A model generated the notes under the pieces. That model made no database searches, was not told the origin of the DNA, and saw only the letters and a program-made list of their open reading frames with translations. A stretch of 64,000 nt of DNA from Owenia fusiformis (lineage: Eukaryota; Annelida; Polychaeta; Sabellida; Oweniidae), in NCBI GenBank assembly GCA_903813345.2, contig CAIIXF020000003.1, forward strand, positions 16,010,931-16,074,930, written 5' to 3'. Shown piece by piece: positions 47,501 through 62,500 of this stretch (its first letter is position 1; each line of letters starts with the position of its first letter). The position numbers and the translations under genes were made by a program.

Positions 47501-50500
47501 CGGACGGACGTACGGACGGACAGACGGAGGCGTTCCCTATATCCCTCCGAACTTCGTTCGATGGGATAAAAACATTAAAATGCATGGACTTCATTGTATT
47601 TTCACAATTGAGTGACAGGATACGTTTAAAGTTACAGAATGACATGTCCCATACACCTTTTCTATTTCACAAAATCTAAGATAGGATACCATAATATTTT
47701 GGTATGGGTAATAATATATTTCAGGTGGTTACATTGATAGTTCAGTTGTTTCATTGCATGGAATTATGTCATCCCTATAACATTGTATATCAGGTTCAGC
47801 TTTTAAAATATCTATCAAAAGAAACGCCTTTTCATCATATCACACTACCCTATCACGTGATCACATTTAAAAAGGATACAGGGTACAGTTAAGTTGCAAA
47901 TGGAGCAGGTATTCTCTTATCTTTGTCCATTGTGCTTTTCTGGTAATAATACATTGTAAATTGCTCAATGAATCTATACAATGTATAGTAGAACACTTAA
48001 AAATATATGTAAAATCTTCAGAACTATGGAAATAAACAAACGTCCTCCATTTGCAACTTCACTGTAGCCTGTATTTCTTTTGAAGGAATACAGGATACAG
48101 TATGGGGGTATAGTAGTGTGTATACTGGTCCTTGATAAATTGAATTGAATTGAACTGATTTGAATACTTACTAAATCGGCCTCCTCTGTTCCGACCAATA
48201 ATCAAAGACTCTCTCCCTGGGCCATATTTTCTAAAAACAGAAAAATGAAGTTTTGCGATATAATATTATACATGTGCTTTCAGTAAGCAAGCCATTTCAA
48301 TAATTGTACACCTCAGAAGATATTATCCAAGGAACAATAAAAAAGGGGCGTGACGGATTAATCAACAAAATTATTATGTTGGGGATCCAATACTGGGAAA
48401 ATCACTTCTATGTAGTAGTGTGTATTGAGTTCAAGGATAAGATATTGAGGTAGAAGGCAAAATTGGTAATTAGAAAAGGATATGCAATTTTGAAAATGAG
48501 CTATGAATAACAAGAGCGATGATATTACTGTATTCTATCAAATAGATGCACATATTCCAATAAATATGCACTCTCTACTTTTCCATGTGATTCTTGCAAC
48601 TTGAGTAACAAAAATAATTGAATACTTCACTAACCGCAATCAACGGAGCTATTTCTGTGGAATACTGTTACAGAGGTGTCTCCAGAATCTTTAAAACTAT
48701 AAGTATGTTCTTGATACTTTAAAATAATGAGTATTTCCAGCTATTTTGCAATTTGAGACACCTCCTCCACCAGGAGAATTTGGAAGACACGCTGTGCATT
48801 TATTAGAGTGATTACGGTACAGCATGAAAGATATGAAATATATACTAAATCCCAATCTGCAGTTTTCTCAAAACAGGCCCAAGAATAGCTTGTGATCATA
48901 ATAAAAGCCAAAGTCATTAACCCCATATCACTCTACACATTCCATATTACACGATAATCAAAAATAAAGTCCTTTTTATTACTTGAGCTAAATGACATTG
49001 TGTTATATTTCATACAGGTGATTAGAGGAATTATGGGTATGTAGATGTTGTTTAATCAACATCGGGAACTTTTTTTGTTCAAAAATGGACAATGCAATCA
49101 AGAATATGATAATCCTTGAAAATGAGAACTCTTTTTGGGAATTATATGGAGCAATCTTATAGTCAATAAAATGTTTTACAGTGTATTGTTTTTTTAGATG
49201 AAAAACATAAGCAAAATGCATGAAAAAACTCCCTCGATTCATTTTTCAAACAACTCGCGGTCCTTTTGAAAAAATGAAAGCAAAACCATGTAAGCAAAAT
49301 GGACATTTGAAAGGATATAAGTTACACTAAATCTTTCCCTAAATATGTTGAATACATATGACAAAACATTTGCTTAAACTGATGAATATACAGGGTGATC
49401 CCAAAAATGTAGCCTTCCTATTTTTAAATAACTGTTGAATTCTCGTATATTTTCTTGTTTTTATACAGTTTAGTATTCAGTTGATAAAACAATGGTATTC
49501 TTCTACAGACACAATGAAATTAAGATAAAGAAATAATTTTCCATTTAGAGATAGGATCTGAATCTTTCTGCATCACCCTGTATTTAAACAATAAATTGAA
49601 TCCATATGCATATGCAATTTTTATTTTACCTTTTCTTCTTGATTTTAACAGTTATATCGCCAGTAATTGTTCCCTTCTCAAGCTCTGCTTTTAGATCAAA
49701 CTCTGGACAATACTTTATCGCCATTTCTTGGAGATCACATCGAATCTGAAAATTACATTTTAAGAATTGTTACATTATAAGAGAATGATAAAAATATCAG
49801 TCATGTGATTATTTTTGCGTAAAAACAACATGTAGAAAACTAGCAATTAGTGACTGATAACTAACGGATATTTGATTAAAACAGCAAGGCATTATTTCTT
49901 TCCTGAAGCACGAACGGTTGTCATGGATACAATAGGTAAAACATTTATGGTATCACCTTTGACGTGACATTGCTCAGTTTTCAAAGACTAATCAGGAACA
50001 TAAGAAATGTGGATATAATATTTAATCATTGTCTTAACATCCCAATCAACGAAGTTTATTAGGGTATTGGTGTATAATGAAGACCTATTCACAATACAAC
50101 TGTTATTACACTGCCCTCTATTCATTAAACAATGGAACTTGTTTTCGGAGGAACTTGGGGAACTGCTGACCCTCGATTTGACTTTAATTGGTCAACTCAG
50201 ACAGCAAGATAAGGTGAATTTAATGTTGTATGGCGAATCCTCTTTATCATGTCTGACAAATCAGAAAATTGTTGAAATGACTGCAGGCTTTCTCCAGTCA
50301 ATTGTTTCAACTTTGACCAAGTAGTATGTCTGCTCTGCATGTCTAAGTCGACCCTTAAGTTTTCTTTGCAACTTGTACTTTCTAAATATGTTAGTATCTA
50401 ATTAACAGGGCCAATAATGCATTGCCTCGGCCCTAGTTGTGAATGTTAAATAGGAATTGACTTATATGATAACATAAACCTTTAAACCTAAAAGACCTAT

Positions 50501-53500
50501 AACTTAACTGTCACTGTCCATTATCTTAAATATTAGCGGACAGATTTTCTCCATAATTGATTTACAGCAGGATGATACTAACTATAAAATGGATGAGGGT
50601 GTTAACTAATGATATATTATAATTTACACCATAGTATGAGACTTATGCAATGGAGATTTACAATGAATTATTCCCATTCAGTTAGTATAATCTCCAATTT
50701 GAGTTTCAGCACTGCCAAGATACAATACAGAAAACCTGGAAAGTGGAACACCTCCATAAGTACAACACTTTTAAAATCTACCATGAAACTAAAAGGAACA
50801 TCTGTAAGTGGAACACCTCCCAAGGTTGTATTCCCTCGAGACATTAGCCTATAGAATTGGACCAAATCTGAAAACCCTGCATTCGAGTTACCAAAAAGTA
50901 TACATTTTGCATGAATGGTGGCCAACTTGAAAATTTGTTCTTGAGCAGAGTCCTTTTTTCCTATAGCATTAGGATATACAATTTGAACTAAATCATACAA
51001 ACCGACATATGGATGAATGAATTAATGGACAAACAGATGGATGGATTGCTTTTTTACATGTAAGTCCCTCCTCAACTTCATTTGGTTTGATAATAATATG
51101 GTATGATAATATTGTGAGTGTTGCTTTCAAGATCAAGGACTATCTTCAATTGACTAGTTGTTAAGAAATCATATACTACTAATATTATAGGGTGAATTAA
51201 TTATAATGATTATCCTCACTATTGAGTTCATAATTAATTCTTCCGTTAACATCTTTTGTATCACATGAGTTTTCCACATCGAATATGACACATCAGTATG
51301 GTGTCTTAATCGAAGTTAATACCTTCCTCACATCTTGCATGTGAATTTGTGATTAATATTTTATAAGCTCTTTTACATCACATTATTTTCTACCATGGAA
51401 TATCTAATAAATATAACGGATCTACAATGTGTTTTCATCAAAGTGAACTCATCCTGTGAATCTTTCTTAAAAATGTGATTGAGAATCATGAAGCCTTTTA
51501 TTAAGACAAATGTAATTACACTCCAGTTCTCTTGCTTTTGACAGTTTTCTTTATTTCATCGTTTCTTTCTTCCTCCCAATTTTCTTGCCAATTAGAAGAG
51601 GTTACTTTAAGCAGCTTACATGGTGAGTTAGAAAATGTTTCTGGAATGACGGAAAATGAGGTCAAATTTTTATCCAGGTCAAAGGTCAGGAACTAGGTCA
51701 AACCTTACATTTTCAACATTCTGTCAATTATCTTTGTCGTTATTCATCCTGAAATAATTGATCTTTTCTCACTTATGTAGCTAAGAAACAGCCCTATCAT
51801 AAATGTCCCAACCGTTTCTTGATTATTCTGTGTTACCGACTAGAGTATTACCTTCCAAGTTAATTAAACAAAAAATGTTACTTTTAAGTTTCCAAACGTT
51901 CTCTATTAATCTATAAAGGTTTCCATAACAGTGAATATGTGAATATAAAAGTAGCTTTCCCAGAGCAGTGTACGCTCTGCCAAGGCTGTTACTTGACTAA
52001 ATCTATTTCGGGAAATATACAAGCCACTTGCTGGCTACACTTTTACCGATTTTGGGATATGGTATCCCGAAAGTAGGTCAACAAAAAAGTTCTCCAAATT
52101 CAAAATTTTGAAAAAATTTTCAGGTTTCTAAATCTGCAATCAGAATTGAAATCTGACTTCCGATTAAGATTCTATGACATTTTGAATTCTCGAAAATCGA
52201 TATGACATCTCCATGTTAAGTCAATGGCGCTAAAAAAATTAATAGAAAACCATCATACAACATACAAATAAAATTAATGATAGTCTTCAATGGAAGAGTC
52301 CCTCTAAAGCTAACTTTTAATGTAAAAAATAAGAACAGTCAAATGCCAAGGTCAAAATCTAGGTCAAATCTGTTTTTCTTTATAAATGTTGGCAATCCTG
52401 ATACAAAACATTAAAAGTTTTCTTTGAAATTAAGTATACAGAAAGCAAAAAGTACATTAAATGTGTTAGCTTTTTAGCATCAGAAAATATTTAGGCCCAT
52501 TTTTGAGATACCAGTGTCCAAAAAGTAGATCAACAAAAAAGTTCTTGGTGGCTTTTTGAAATGTTGATATGAAAATCTATATGATGAAAAACTTTTTGGC
52601 TCTAGATTTTATGATAAGAGAGTTTGTATGCTTAAACTTTCAACCCCAGTGTCAATGCACTTCCTTTATCTGTCCACCCAATCCTAAAACACATGTTTAA
52701 GGCCTTCGTATGAGAGGTTGTAAACGATGTCGGTAAATTTCCAGAACTACAACTCAGTAGATATTTTATATAACGCTGTTCCACCTAACTTAGTCATTGA
52801 AAATATGTATTGACTCTGTGTCACTATCAATAAACCAATTTATATGAAACTCGTACAGTAATTCAAGCAAACTAACTATCCTGTCTTATGTTAAAGTTTT
52901 AAAGCATCCAACTCCTCTTATAAAATCTAGAGCCAACAGTAAGAAACTTTTTGATCGGCCCTTGTATACTATATTACCTCATATATAACACAGCCTCTAT
53001 ATGATAGTAAGCAATGAACTACAGTATATATAAGCATGCAATCAAAATCATTTTCACAAGACTATAACGTCAATGCTATACCAATGCACACTGTAGTTCT
53101 TTTCTTTGTGAGCCTTTACCATAAAACTAATCAAGAACATTATTTACATTTGGATTGGCCAATCACTAGAAAAATAGAAAAAAAACTAGAATTAAGATGA
53201 GAATAAGATAATCAAGAAACGTGTTATTAAATTACAAAGTACAAAAAGAGCAAGCGCTGCAAGTCTCTATAACAAAGTATTACACAAGTGGGGAACAACT
53301 GAACATAGCAAGCATGAGTAACTATGACAATACAACAGAACGTCCTTATTCCAAGACTGCCTCCATCACTATGGTGACCATAGATGTAGTCATGGGGATT
53401 TTTATTTGCATGAGCAATGGCTTAGTGTTTCTCGTATATTTCAAGCATCGCAGTTTAAGAACCATAACAAATATGCTAATTGTAAACCTAGCAGTTGTGG

Positions 53501-56500
53501 ACTTCGTTGTTGGATGTACCAGTGCGACATTTCGCCCATTGAGCAACTATTTGGATTATATGATGCTAACGCCACCCGGTGACATAAATAAGATACTGTG
53601 TTTTTTGCGACTGTCAATTATTGTTGTTTCATGTTTAATATCCTTACTTAGTTTGAATCTAATCATCATTGAGCGCCTTATAAGAACAATACTAGCAGAA
53701 TTGTACCAAAAAATCTTTTCTAGGAGAAACACGCTGATTTATATCACAGTCATTTGGGTATATGGCATATCAGTGATCTTTATTCCAATGACTTTGGGAG
53801 GATATACCTGGGTACCAAAACAACCCTGCAGGCTTAAATTGGTGACCACAAAACCATTCAGGATCCTCTTACAAGCAAATGTCGGAATATTGATCTTCCT
53901 GAACTGTAGCTTACTGATTAAAGTTCTGGTGTATATACATAGATCTAAAAGGAAGATTCATGTGCTGTTTTCTGAAAATTCATCTTCGATACCAGCAACA
54001 AATAAAGGCTTTGGTGTGAATGAAAACAATAAGGAAATTGACAATATTTTACAAATGGAGCAAGAGAAAGGACAAGAATATTGCCAAAATAATAAAACCA
54101 TTGAACAAGAGAAAGGACAAGCGTGTTGCTCAAATATTAGAACAATTGAAGAAGAGGAAGGACAAGCATGTTGCTCAAATATTGCAACAATGGAACATGA
54201 TAAAGGACAAGCATGTTGCTCAAATACTACAACAATTGAACAAAAGAAAGGACAAGCATGTTGCTCAAATATTACAACAACTGGACAAAAGAAAGGACAG
54301 CCACAATGCTCAGATATTACAACAATTGAACAAGAGAAAGGACAAGCATGTTACTCAAATATTACATTAATTGAACAAAGGAAAGGACAGCCACGTTGCT
54401 CAGATATTATAACAATTGAAGAGGAGAAAGGACAAGCATGTTGCTCAAATATTACAACAATTGAACAAGTGAAAGGACAAAAATGTCACGGTGAATTCAA
54501 TGACGAAAGTAGATTTAAATTGGATGAAAATAGAACTATGTGTAGTTTGGGGGAAAACAAAAACTTACATGAAAATCAGAGATCTTCATTGACACGTGAA
54601 TCTCTTGATCGGAAACTTACAAAAACAATATTTGTGATTGACTTCATATGTGTGCTTTGTTGGTTGCAGTACTTCATCATATTCTCCCTTGCGCAAAATG
54701 ATTCACAAGGACGATCGCTAAACACATGGAGTGTAGTCCTGCCTCAGGTAGCTAGTTATATCTTAATAGGTAATTCGTTTATCAATCCTTTCATTTTTGC
54801 TTGGAGACATCAAGAAATAACGCATGCTATTCGACACACACTAAGGAGATGTCCATGTTTGGTGAGACGACACCCCGACTTAGTGTGTATAGAGTTAGAG
54901 GATGAAGCAACAATTCACAAAACGGACGATGACATAATAAACAATGGTGTTGCTACAACAAGCAATGGTGTTGCTACAACAAGCAATGGTGTTACTATAT
55001 CAAATATTGATGTCACAATAAATCGTGATGCTGTGATCAGAAATGATACTTTTGCAGCTGACAATGAAGAGAACATCGTTCATAGGTTACAAAAAATATG
55101 CGACGCATATGCCATACAGCATGACTCTCCTTCAACCTGTACGATGACACAAGTTGATATTGACACAAATATAACAAGTGCAAGTGCTGAGAGTCAAAGT
55201 AATGCTACAGAAATGTATGACACGCATATGTATAGTGAAACACAGCTAAGTGATTTATTTTAGTAGCTACACTAAAACTGCTAAGTGAACACCTCTCTTA
55301 AGTGAACACATGTCTCTAGTAGAGACCCATCTTTCGCACATACAGTACTGACTTCTGTATAAATTACCCTCCCTGGAATGAATACCTACCTCCAATGAAT
55401 ACATTTTTGTGACTGCATACATGTTTGCTGTACGCAGGTTTTACTGTATTTGCAGGGGTTTTCAATCATTGAAAGAGCTTTCAACTTCATATATAACCTT
55501 TCCAATAGCTTGCTTTTAATTCTCTAAAATATTGGGCATGAGATGATCCTTTGATATAGCCTTAAGCCTTAGCCTTAATTTTTCTCTCACTATAATTCAT
55601 TATATCTATTTACAAAGTTCTTTGACAGAAACTTAGCAAATAAAAAGATAACAACATCATTATATCTGTTTATCAAGTTCTGCTATAGAGACATCGTGAA
55701 AAATCACTACATCATTATTACACCTGTTTGCCAAGTTTCTGTTAATGACCCCTTCCCCCAAAAATGGTCGATTACTACTTATACTTTGATCACTCTGATC
55801 ATCACTACAACATTATTGCACCTGTTTGCCAAGTTTCTGTTAATGATCCCTTCCCCAAAAATGGTCGATTACTACTTATACTTTGAAATTGACTTTGAGA
55901 ATATACAAGTAAAACATGATGGATATGTTCATCCTGACAATACTATAAGTTATTGAATGATTTGAAGTACAATACAGGATACATTCTGCTCAAGAAATTC
56001 TGTATTGATCCGAGATGAAGTCGAGTTCCAATATAGAATATAGAGAGCAGATTATATCCTATATTGCACTTCAAATCCTCTGTGTTGCTACTGAGAATGT
56101 CCCCTCCGTACTAATATTTTCTGCGACGGAGATGATTAATGGGGACAATCTCAGTAGCAATACTTAATAGCTCGTAATTTTCAACCCCCGTACTTGACCG
56201 TACGGTACCCGTAACGAGCCCCGTAATGAATCGTAATTTTGGATCTCCGTACTTGAATATGAGACACCATATTTCTCTACAAGTGAACTAAATGCATATA
56301 AAAACATTTGCGTGCGGTATTGAAATAAGTTGAAATGTGATGTAAATAAATGTTATTGTTATTGGATGTGTGAATAGAAACATCAATCTGAGTTGATTAA
56401 ACATACACAGCATGTTCTGGATAGATCAAGGATCATGTAGAATCATGCTCGAAAACAACAATTACGAGCAGCGTACAAGCTCGCACGGGCCTTGAAAACG

Positions 56501-59500
56501 AGCTTCGTAAGAGCCCGTACGATTATGGTGCTCCTTTTTGCCCGTAATGACTCCTAATTTTGAAAATTTAATTTGTTGTAACAAATATATAAATGTTTTT
56601 ACCAGATGGAAAATTGATTCAGAAAATATAAATATTCCATATGTCAAATGTATTTGAATTTAATGAATAAAGAAGCAAAAATAATGCCATACACTACAAC
56701 ATTATTACACCTGCATGCCAAGTTTCTGTTAATGACCCCTTCCCCCAAAAATGATCATTACTACTAATACTTTGATCACTTCAACATTAATACACCTTTT
56801 TGCCAAGTTTCTGTTAATGACCCCTTCTCCCAAAAATGGTCAACCACTACTAATACTTTGAAATTGACTTAGAGAAAATACAACTAAAACATGATGGATC
56901 TAATAAATAATTGGGTGTTACTATAGTGACCAGTTTCTGTCTTTGTGTGAATATATCATTATTATCACATTGTAATGTCACCTCAGGCTATCAGAAATAT
57001 TTAACTCATTAAGTGAAATATATGTTCATCCTGACAATATTGTAAGTTATGGAATGATTTGTAGTGCAATACAGGATACATTCCGAGAAATTCTGTATTG
57101 GAATGAGACGAAGACCCAGTGCAGAATATCGAGAGCAGAATATCCTGTATTGCACTTCAAATCATTCTATAACGTTTTTATCGTGTGATCCTCTGTATTG
57201 CTACTGATAATGTCCCCTCTGTACCAATATTTTTTGTATTGTGATGGAGATGATTAATGGGGACAATCTCAGTAGCAATACAGATTGGTACAGCACAAGA
57301 ACTGACCAATCAGAGGGCTTCATTTTACAGATCATACGATAAATTCTATAACGTTTTTATCGTGTGATCCTCTGTATTGCTACTGAGAATGTCTCCTCCG
57401 TACAAATATTTTCTGTATTGCGAAGGAGATGATCAATGGGGACAATCTCAATAGCAATACAGCTTGGTACAGTACAAGAACTGACCAATCAGAAGACTTC
57501 ATTTTACAGATCATACAATAAATTCTATAACGTTTTTATCGTGTGATCCTCTGTATTGCTACTGAGAATGTCTCCTCCATACCAATATTTTCTGTATTGC
57601 GATGGTGATGATCAACGGGGACAATCTCAATAGCAATACAGCTTGGTAAAGTACAAGAACTGACCAATGAGAAGGCTTCATTTTACATATCATACGATAA
57701 AATAGGATATTTGTTACATTATTTCAGAAAGAGGGTAGCATGCTGTCTTTTATCTTTTAAGAAAAATACAAACTTGAAAAAACAGATTGCTTTTACCTAT
57801 AGCTTGAAAAACGGAATTTGAAACAATTCGTTTCTAATTTTCAAGTTGATAAGTGTGTGCATGTTTAACAAAAGGTCTTTTGTGGTGAATTGAAAACTTA
57901 AGTACAGGATTAGGCACCAGCCCTCCAGCCAGATTTTTTTTTGGGGGGGGGGTAGTTCTCAAAAATTCTGGGACAGATATATCATTGATGGGCTTATATT
58001 TTAGAGCTGCATTTATTTCTACAACTTTTTGCCATCAGACAGACTGTGATATTAAACGCATTAAACAAGAAAACAATTTAATATATACATCTTAAAATAA
58101 TGTCTTCATGACAACCTTTTGGAGGTTGTGACTTGCGCATGTAATCAACTAAGTATTATGTGACAGTTGATATGACATAAGATTAAACACGCATCCTTTG
58201 TCTAATGACTTTTGTGGTACATGTGGTAGATCATGTAAGAAGTGGTACAGTTTCACTGATGAACTTTTCAGTCTAATTAAAAAGTGTTAGTGCAACAAAC
58301 TAGAATGTTATAAGGCCCAGTCTCTAAGTAATTCTCTAATTAATTTTGATGCATTAGTCTGTATGTAGACTTATCCCACCCTCAGTGCTTTATATGATTG
58401 TATAATAGCATTGTATAACTGTAATATAAAACCAACACTCATGTATATAACTCTTGAGAACGATATACAACTACTGGATAGCGTATACAACTCCTGGGCA
58501 GCATATACAACTCTTCAATTTGATATACAACATGTACAACTGCTGAATTTAGATTAACCTTTTATTTATTAAAGATTAGGTTGGGATAATAAGATCATAT
58601 AATGGTTGATTCTGTATATCGTTATACTCTCGTGAGTATATGATATATTCACTCATTCCCTTCAGTCACTCGTGAATATATCATATACTCACTTGAGTAT
58701 AAACACGATATACAGAATCAACCATTATATAACCTCATATTACGTATTTTGATACACTTGTCAATAAATAAATCATATACCATAAATAGGTACAAGAACT
58801 ATTGTCCACAACGCTGTAAAGTGGTATTTAATCCGAGTGCTTAATTTGCCGAATACCATAAATAGGTACAAGAACTATTGTCCACAACGCTGTAAAGTGG
58901 TATTTAATCCGAGTGCTTAATTTGCCGAATACCATAAATAGGTACAAGAACTATTGTCCGCAAAACTGTAAAGTGGTATTTAATCCGACTGCTTAATTTA
59001 CCGAATACCATAAATAGGTACAAGAACTATTGTCCGCAAAACTGTAAAGTGGTATTTAATCAGAGTGCTTAATTTGCCGAATACCATAAATAGGTACAAG
59101 AACTATTGTCCACAATGCTGTAAAGTGGTATTTAATCCGAGTGCTTAATTTGCCGAATACCATAAATAGGTACAAGAACTATTGTCCACAACGCTGTAAA
59201 GTGGTATTTAATCCGAGTGCTTAATTTGCCGAATACCATAAATAGGTACAAGAACTATTGTCCACAACGCTGTAAAGTGGTATTTAATCCGAGTGCTTAA
59301 TTTGCCGAATACCATAAATAGGTACAAGAACTATTGTCCGCAAAACTGTAAAGTGGTATTTAATCCGACTGCTTAATTTACCGAATACCATAAATAGGTA
59401 CAAGAACTATTGTCCGCAAAACTGTAAAGTGGTATTTAATCAGAGTGCTTAATTTGCCGAATACCATAAATAGGTACAAGAACTATTGTCCACAACGCTG

Positions 59501-62500
59501 TAAAGTGGTATTTAATCCGAGTGCTTAATTTGCCGAATACCATAAATAGGTACAAGAACTATTGTCCACAACGCTGTAAAGTGGTATTTAATCCGAGTGC
59601 TTAATTTGCCGAATACCATAAATAGGTACAAGAACTATTGTCCACAACGCTGTAAAAGTGGTATTTAATCCGAGTAGTTAATTTTTCGAATGATCACATT
59701 CGACAATTTTCGCAATTTTAATTATCCCAATGACAAGAATTCTTCACATTGGATAACAATATGAAGATAATTTTCCATCCTCCTAAGCAGGTATCCAGAA
59801 TCCGTACCTCCTTCTTCCCCCTGCTATAACCAATTTGGAAGCGCCCGATTAAACTGAATCATGTGATCTAATTATGCGCAATGACTTTTATACATGATTT
59901 CTGTCGCAGTGTTGCGACAGTCAATCAGATTGCCAGTTCTTAATCGGGGAAATGCTAACTGCTTATAGCAGGGGGTGAAAAGAAAGAATATATTCTGGAT
60001 TTTCCAACTTTTAATTTTTGAACGTGACAAAAATAAGGCAATGGTCAAATATCCCAGATGCGAGTAGAAATAATCTTGATTTACGTCATTAGAAATTCAC
60101 AATTCAGTCAAACTGATGTCATATTTGGAATCTACATGTAAAATTACATTTAGTAATGTGGTTTTGAAAAGAGTTTATCAACTTTGAAAATTTAATTTTC
60201 TTTGAAACTGTGACTTCTAGGTCGGGGAGATTCCCCATAGACCCCATGTTGTAAAACCACAAAAAGTGAAATATATTTTCTTGTGTTGGGCAGATAATAT
60301 TTTCTTTTACTGGACATATTTTAATTTGTATAACTATCAGATACATAAAGGTAATATGAAAAGTGAACCACTAAAACTGATGCATATTCAAGTTTAAGGG
60401 AATTTTGTAATACCCTGCCATGTTAATTCCCCCGAATCAGCCACCTGGTGGCGAAACTGGTAACTACCTACTCGCATCTGAGTAATTAAATAATCAAGGG
60501 ATGCAAAATCACCACTTATACAGTATCTAGTGCTTTTTTTGCTCCGCTAAACCTGTTTTTGAGTTGTTTTAGATTCCACTATTTTTTAATATATCTCAAC
60601 ATTGTTTTCAGGACAATTAGAGTATAATACTTCTATTGCGATAATCTGAATGAAGGATGAAAAAGAATAAAGGGTTTAGAATGAAATTAGCTATTACTCC
60701 TTGAACTACTGTATAAGAAATAATAATAAAAAATAAAAACAAATTAAAGACTGTATAAGTTATCGCCGCATCTTTCAGCAAACACAATTCTTGGAGTGGA
60801 AGATTTCCTCCTAGAGATATTATTCATTATCATGTCTTAATTAGGTTGTGATTGACATGTACAATTTTATTATACGAAACTAATTAGGGTCCATATCATG
60901 GGGAAACAACTGTGTAGTTATTGGTTTGTAGCATGGCTTGAGTGTTATTGGCTTGTTACTTATTTATGGCAATATTCATTTCGCTCGTCATGCCCCCATA
61001 AAGTTCTATGTCCTTAGGTTAACGACATCGTACTTGACAGCAACCAAATAACTGGTGTTGATTTTTCCAGTAATCGACAATGCAATTATCTTTTCTGAGC
61101 TTGTTTACAAAATGGCTGGCTAATCGCCCGCCATATTTTTGTGCATGCATGTTAGTTCATATGGTCATGACCTCTGACCTTTGACTCATGACCTTTGAAC
61201 TTGGAACATTGGAGACAATGACATCATCTTTCCAGTTGATACTTCTCTCTATGCTGTAACTATGTTTTATGATCATTTAAAGAGAGAATCAGATCTAGGG
61301 AGCAGCCAAACAAAAAATTGTTTCAATTTTAGGATGTTTCTGGCTTATGTCATTCCTTTTGATGTCAATTTTTAAAATAAAATCCCAAAGTGCACACTTT
61401 ATTTCAGAAAAACTAAAGATTTTTTACAATAATGTATTATTTTTCCATTAGAATGGTTACCGTGGTTTTCGATACATCCTGTATTACATTATAATATTGC
61501 ATTTTTATTGGATGGCCTTGGCCCTCAGTTGCAATAACCAGTTACAGTTCAACAATGTGTTGTTTTCTGGTATATACAAATTAGGCATCCCACAAGAGAA
61601 ATATTAATGAGAAATGCTACACTTCCACATTCCCTTATTATTACCATGGGATTGCAGAATGCTCAAGGATGGTATGCCATCAGGTGTGGAAAAAATAAGT
61701 TAATTCTATAGGGAGGGATGTTTTGAAAAATGTTGATTTCCAAGTGAAATTCAAATAAATGGGGGGGGGGTTAATATTTTTAAACATTTTTATCATTACA
61801 ATGCAAGTGCGTTTTAACATTCCTATTGCAAGTGTCTGAGTTGCATAGTTGATTACAGTGATCTACCAGCATTAAAGCAAGTAGGCGCAGCACCCATCCG
61901 AGATTCTTAAACAGGCTTGCACCCACCTGAAAATCCATTTTGGGTCTGCTTGAAGAGAAAAAATCATGAAATTAGACACAGGTTGACCAATTTTGGTCTG
62001 CATTGTGAAAATGCGAATTTTGCACCCACCTGAAAGAAAAATCTGTGGAGAACCCCGTGTTAGCATATTCAGCTTGAAAAAAAGAGAGCTAATTGCCACT
62101 AATAACACAGTGATATATATCATATCAAAGAGCTAAATGGTCATCATGCAAATTACCCAGTTTCCTAACAGATCTTGTCTGTAAATTACAGTTTCTTAAG
62201 AGATCTTGTCTGTAAATTACCCAGATTCCTAACAGATCTTGTCTGTAAATTACAGTTTCTAAGAGATCTTGTCTGTAAATTACCCAGATTCCTAACAGAT
62301 CTTGTTTGTAAATTACCCAGTTTACTAACAGATCTTGTCTGTAAATTACCCAGATTCCTAACAGATCTTGTCTGTAAATTACCCAGTTTCCTAACAGATC
62401 TTGTCTGAATTACCCACTTTCCAAACAGATCTTGTCTGTAAATTACCCAGTTTCCTCCAAATAGATCTTGTCTGTAAATTACCCAGTTTCCTCCAAACAG

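Noticed and set aside
61160-61205. Tandem TGACCT half sites as a nuclear-receptor response element
   Set aside because: They are embedded in repeat-like AT-rich intron with no nearby promoter; such phrases are frequent in dispersed repeats.
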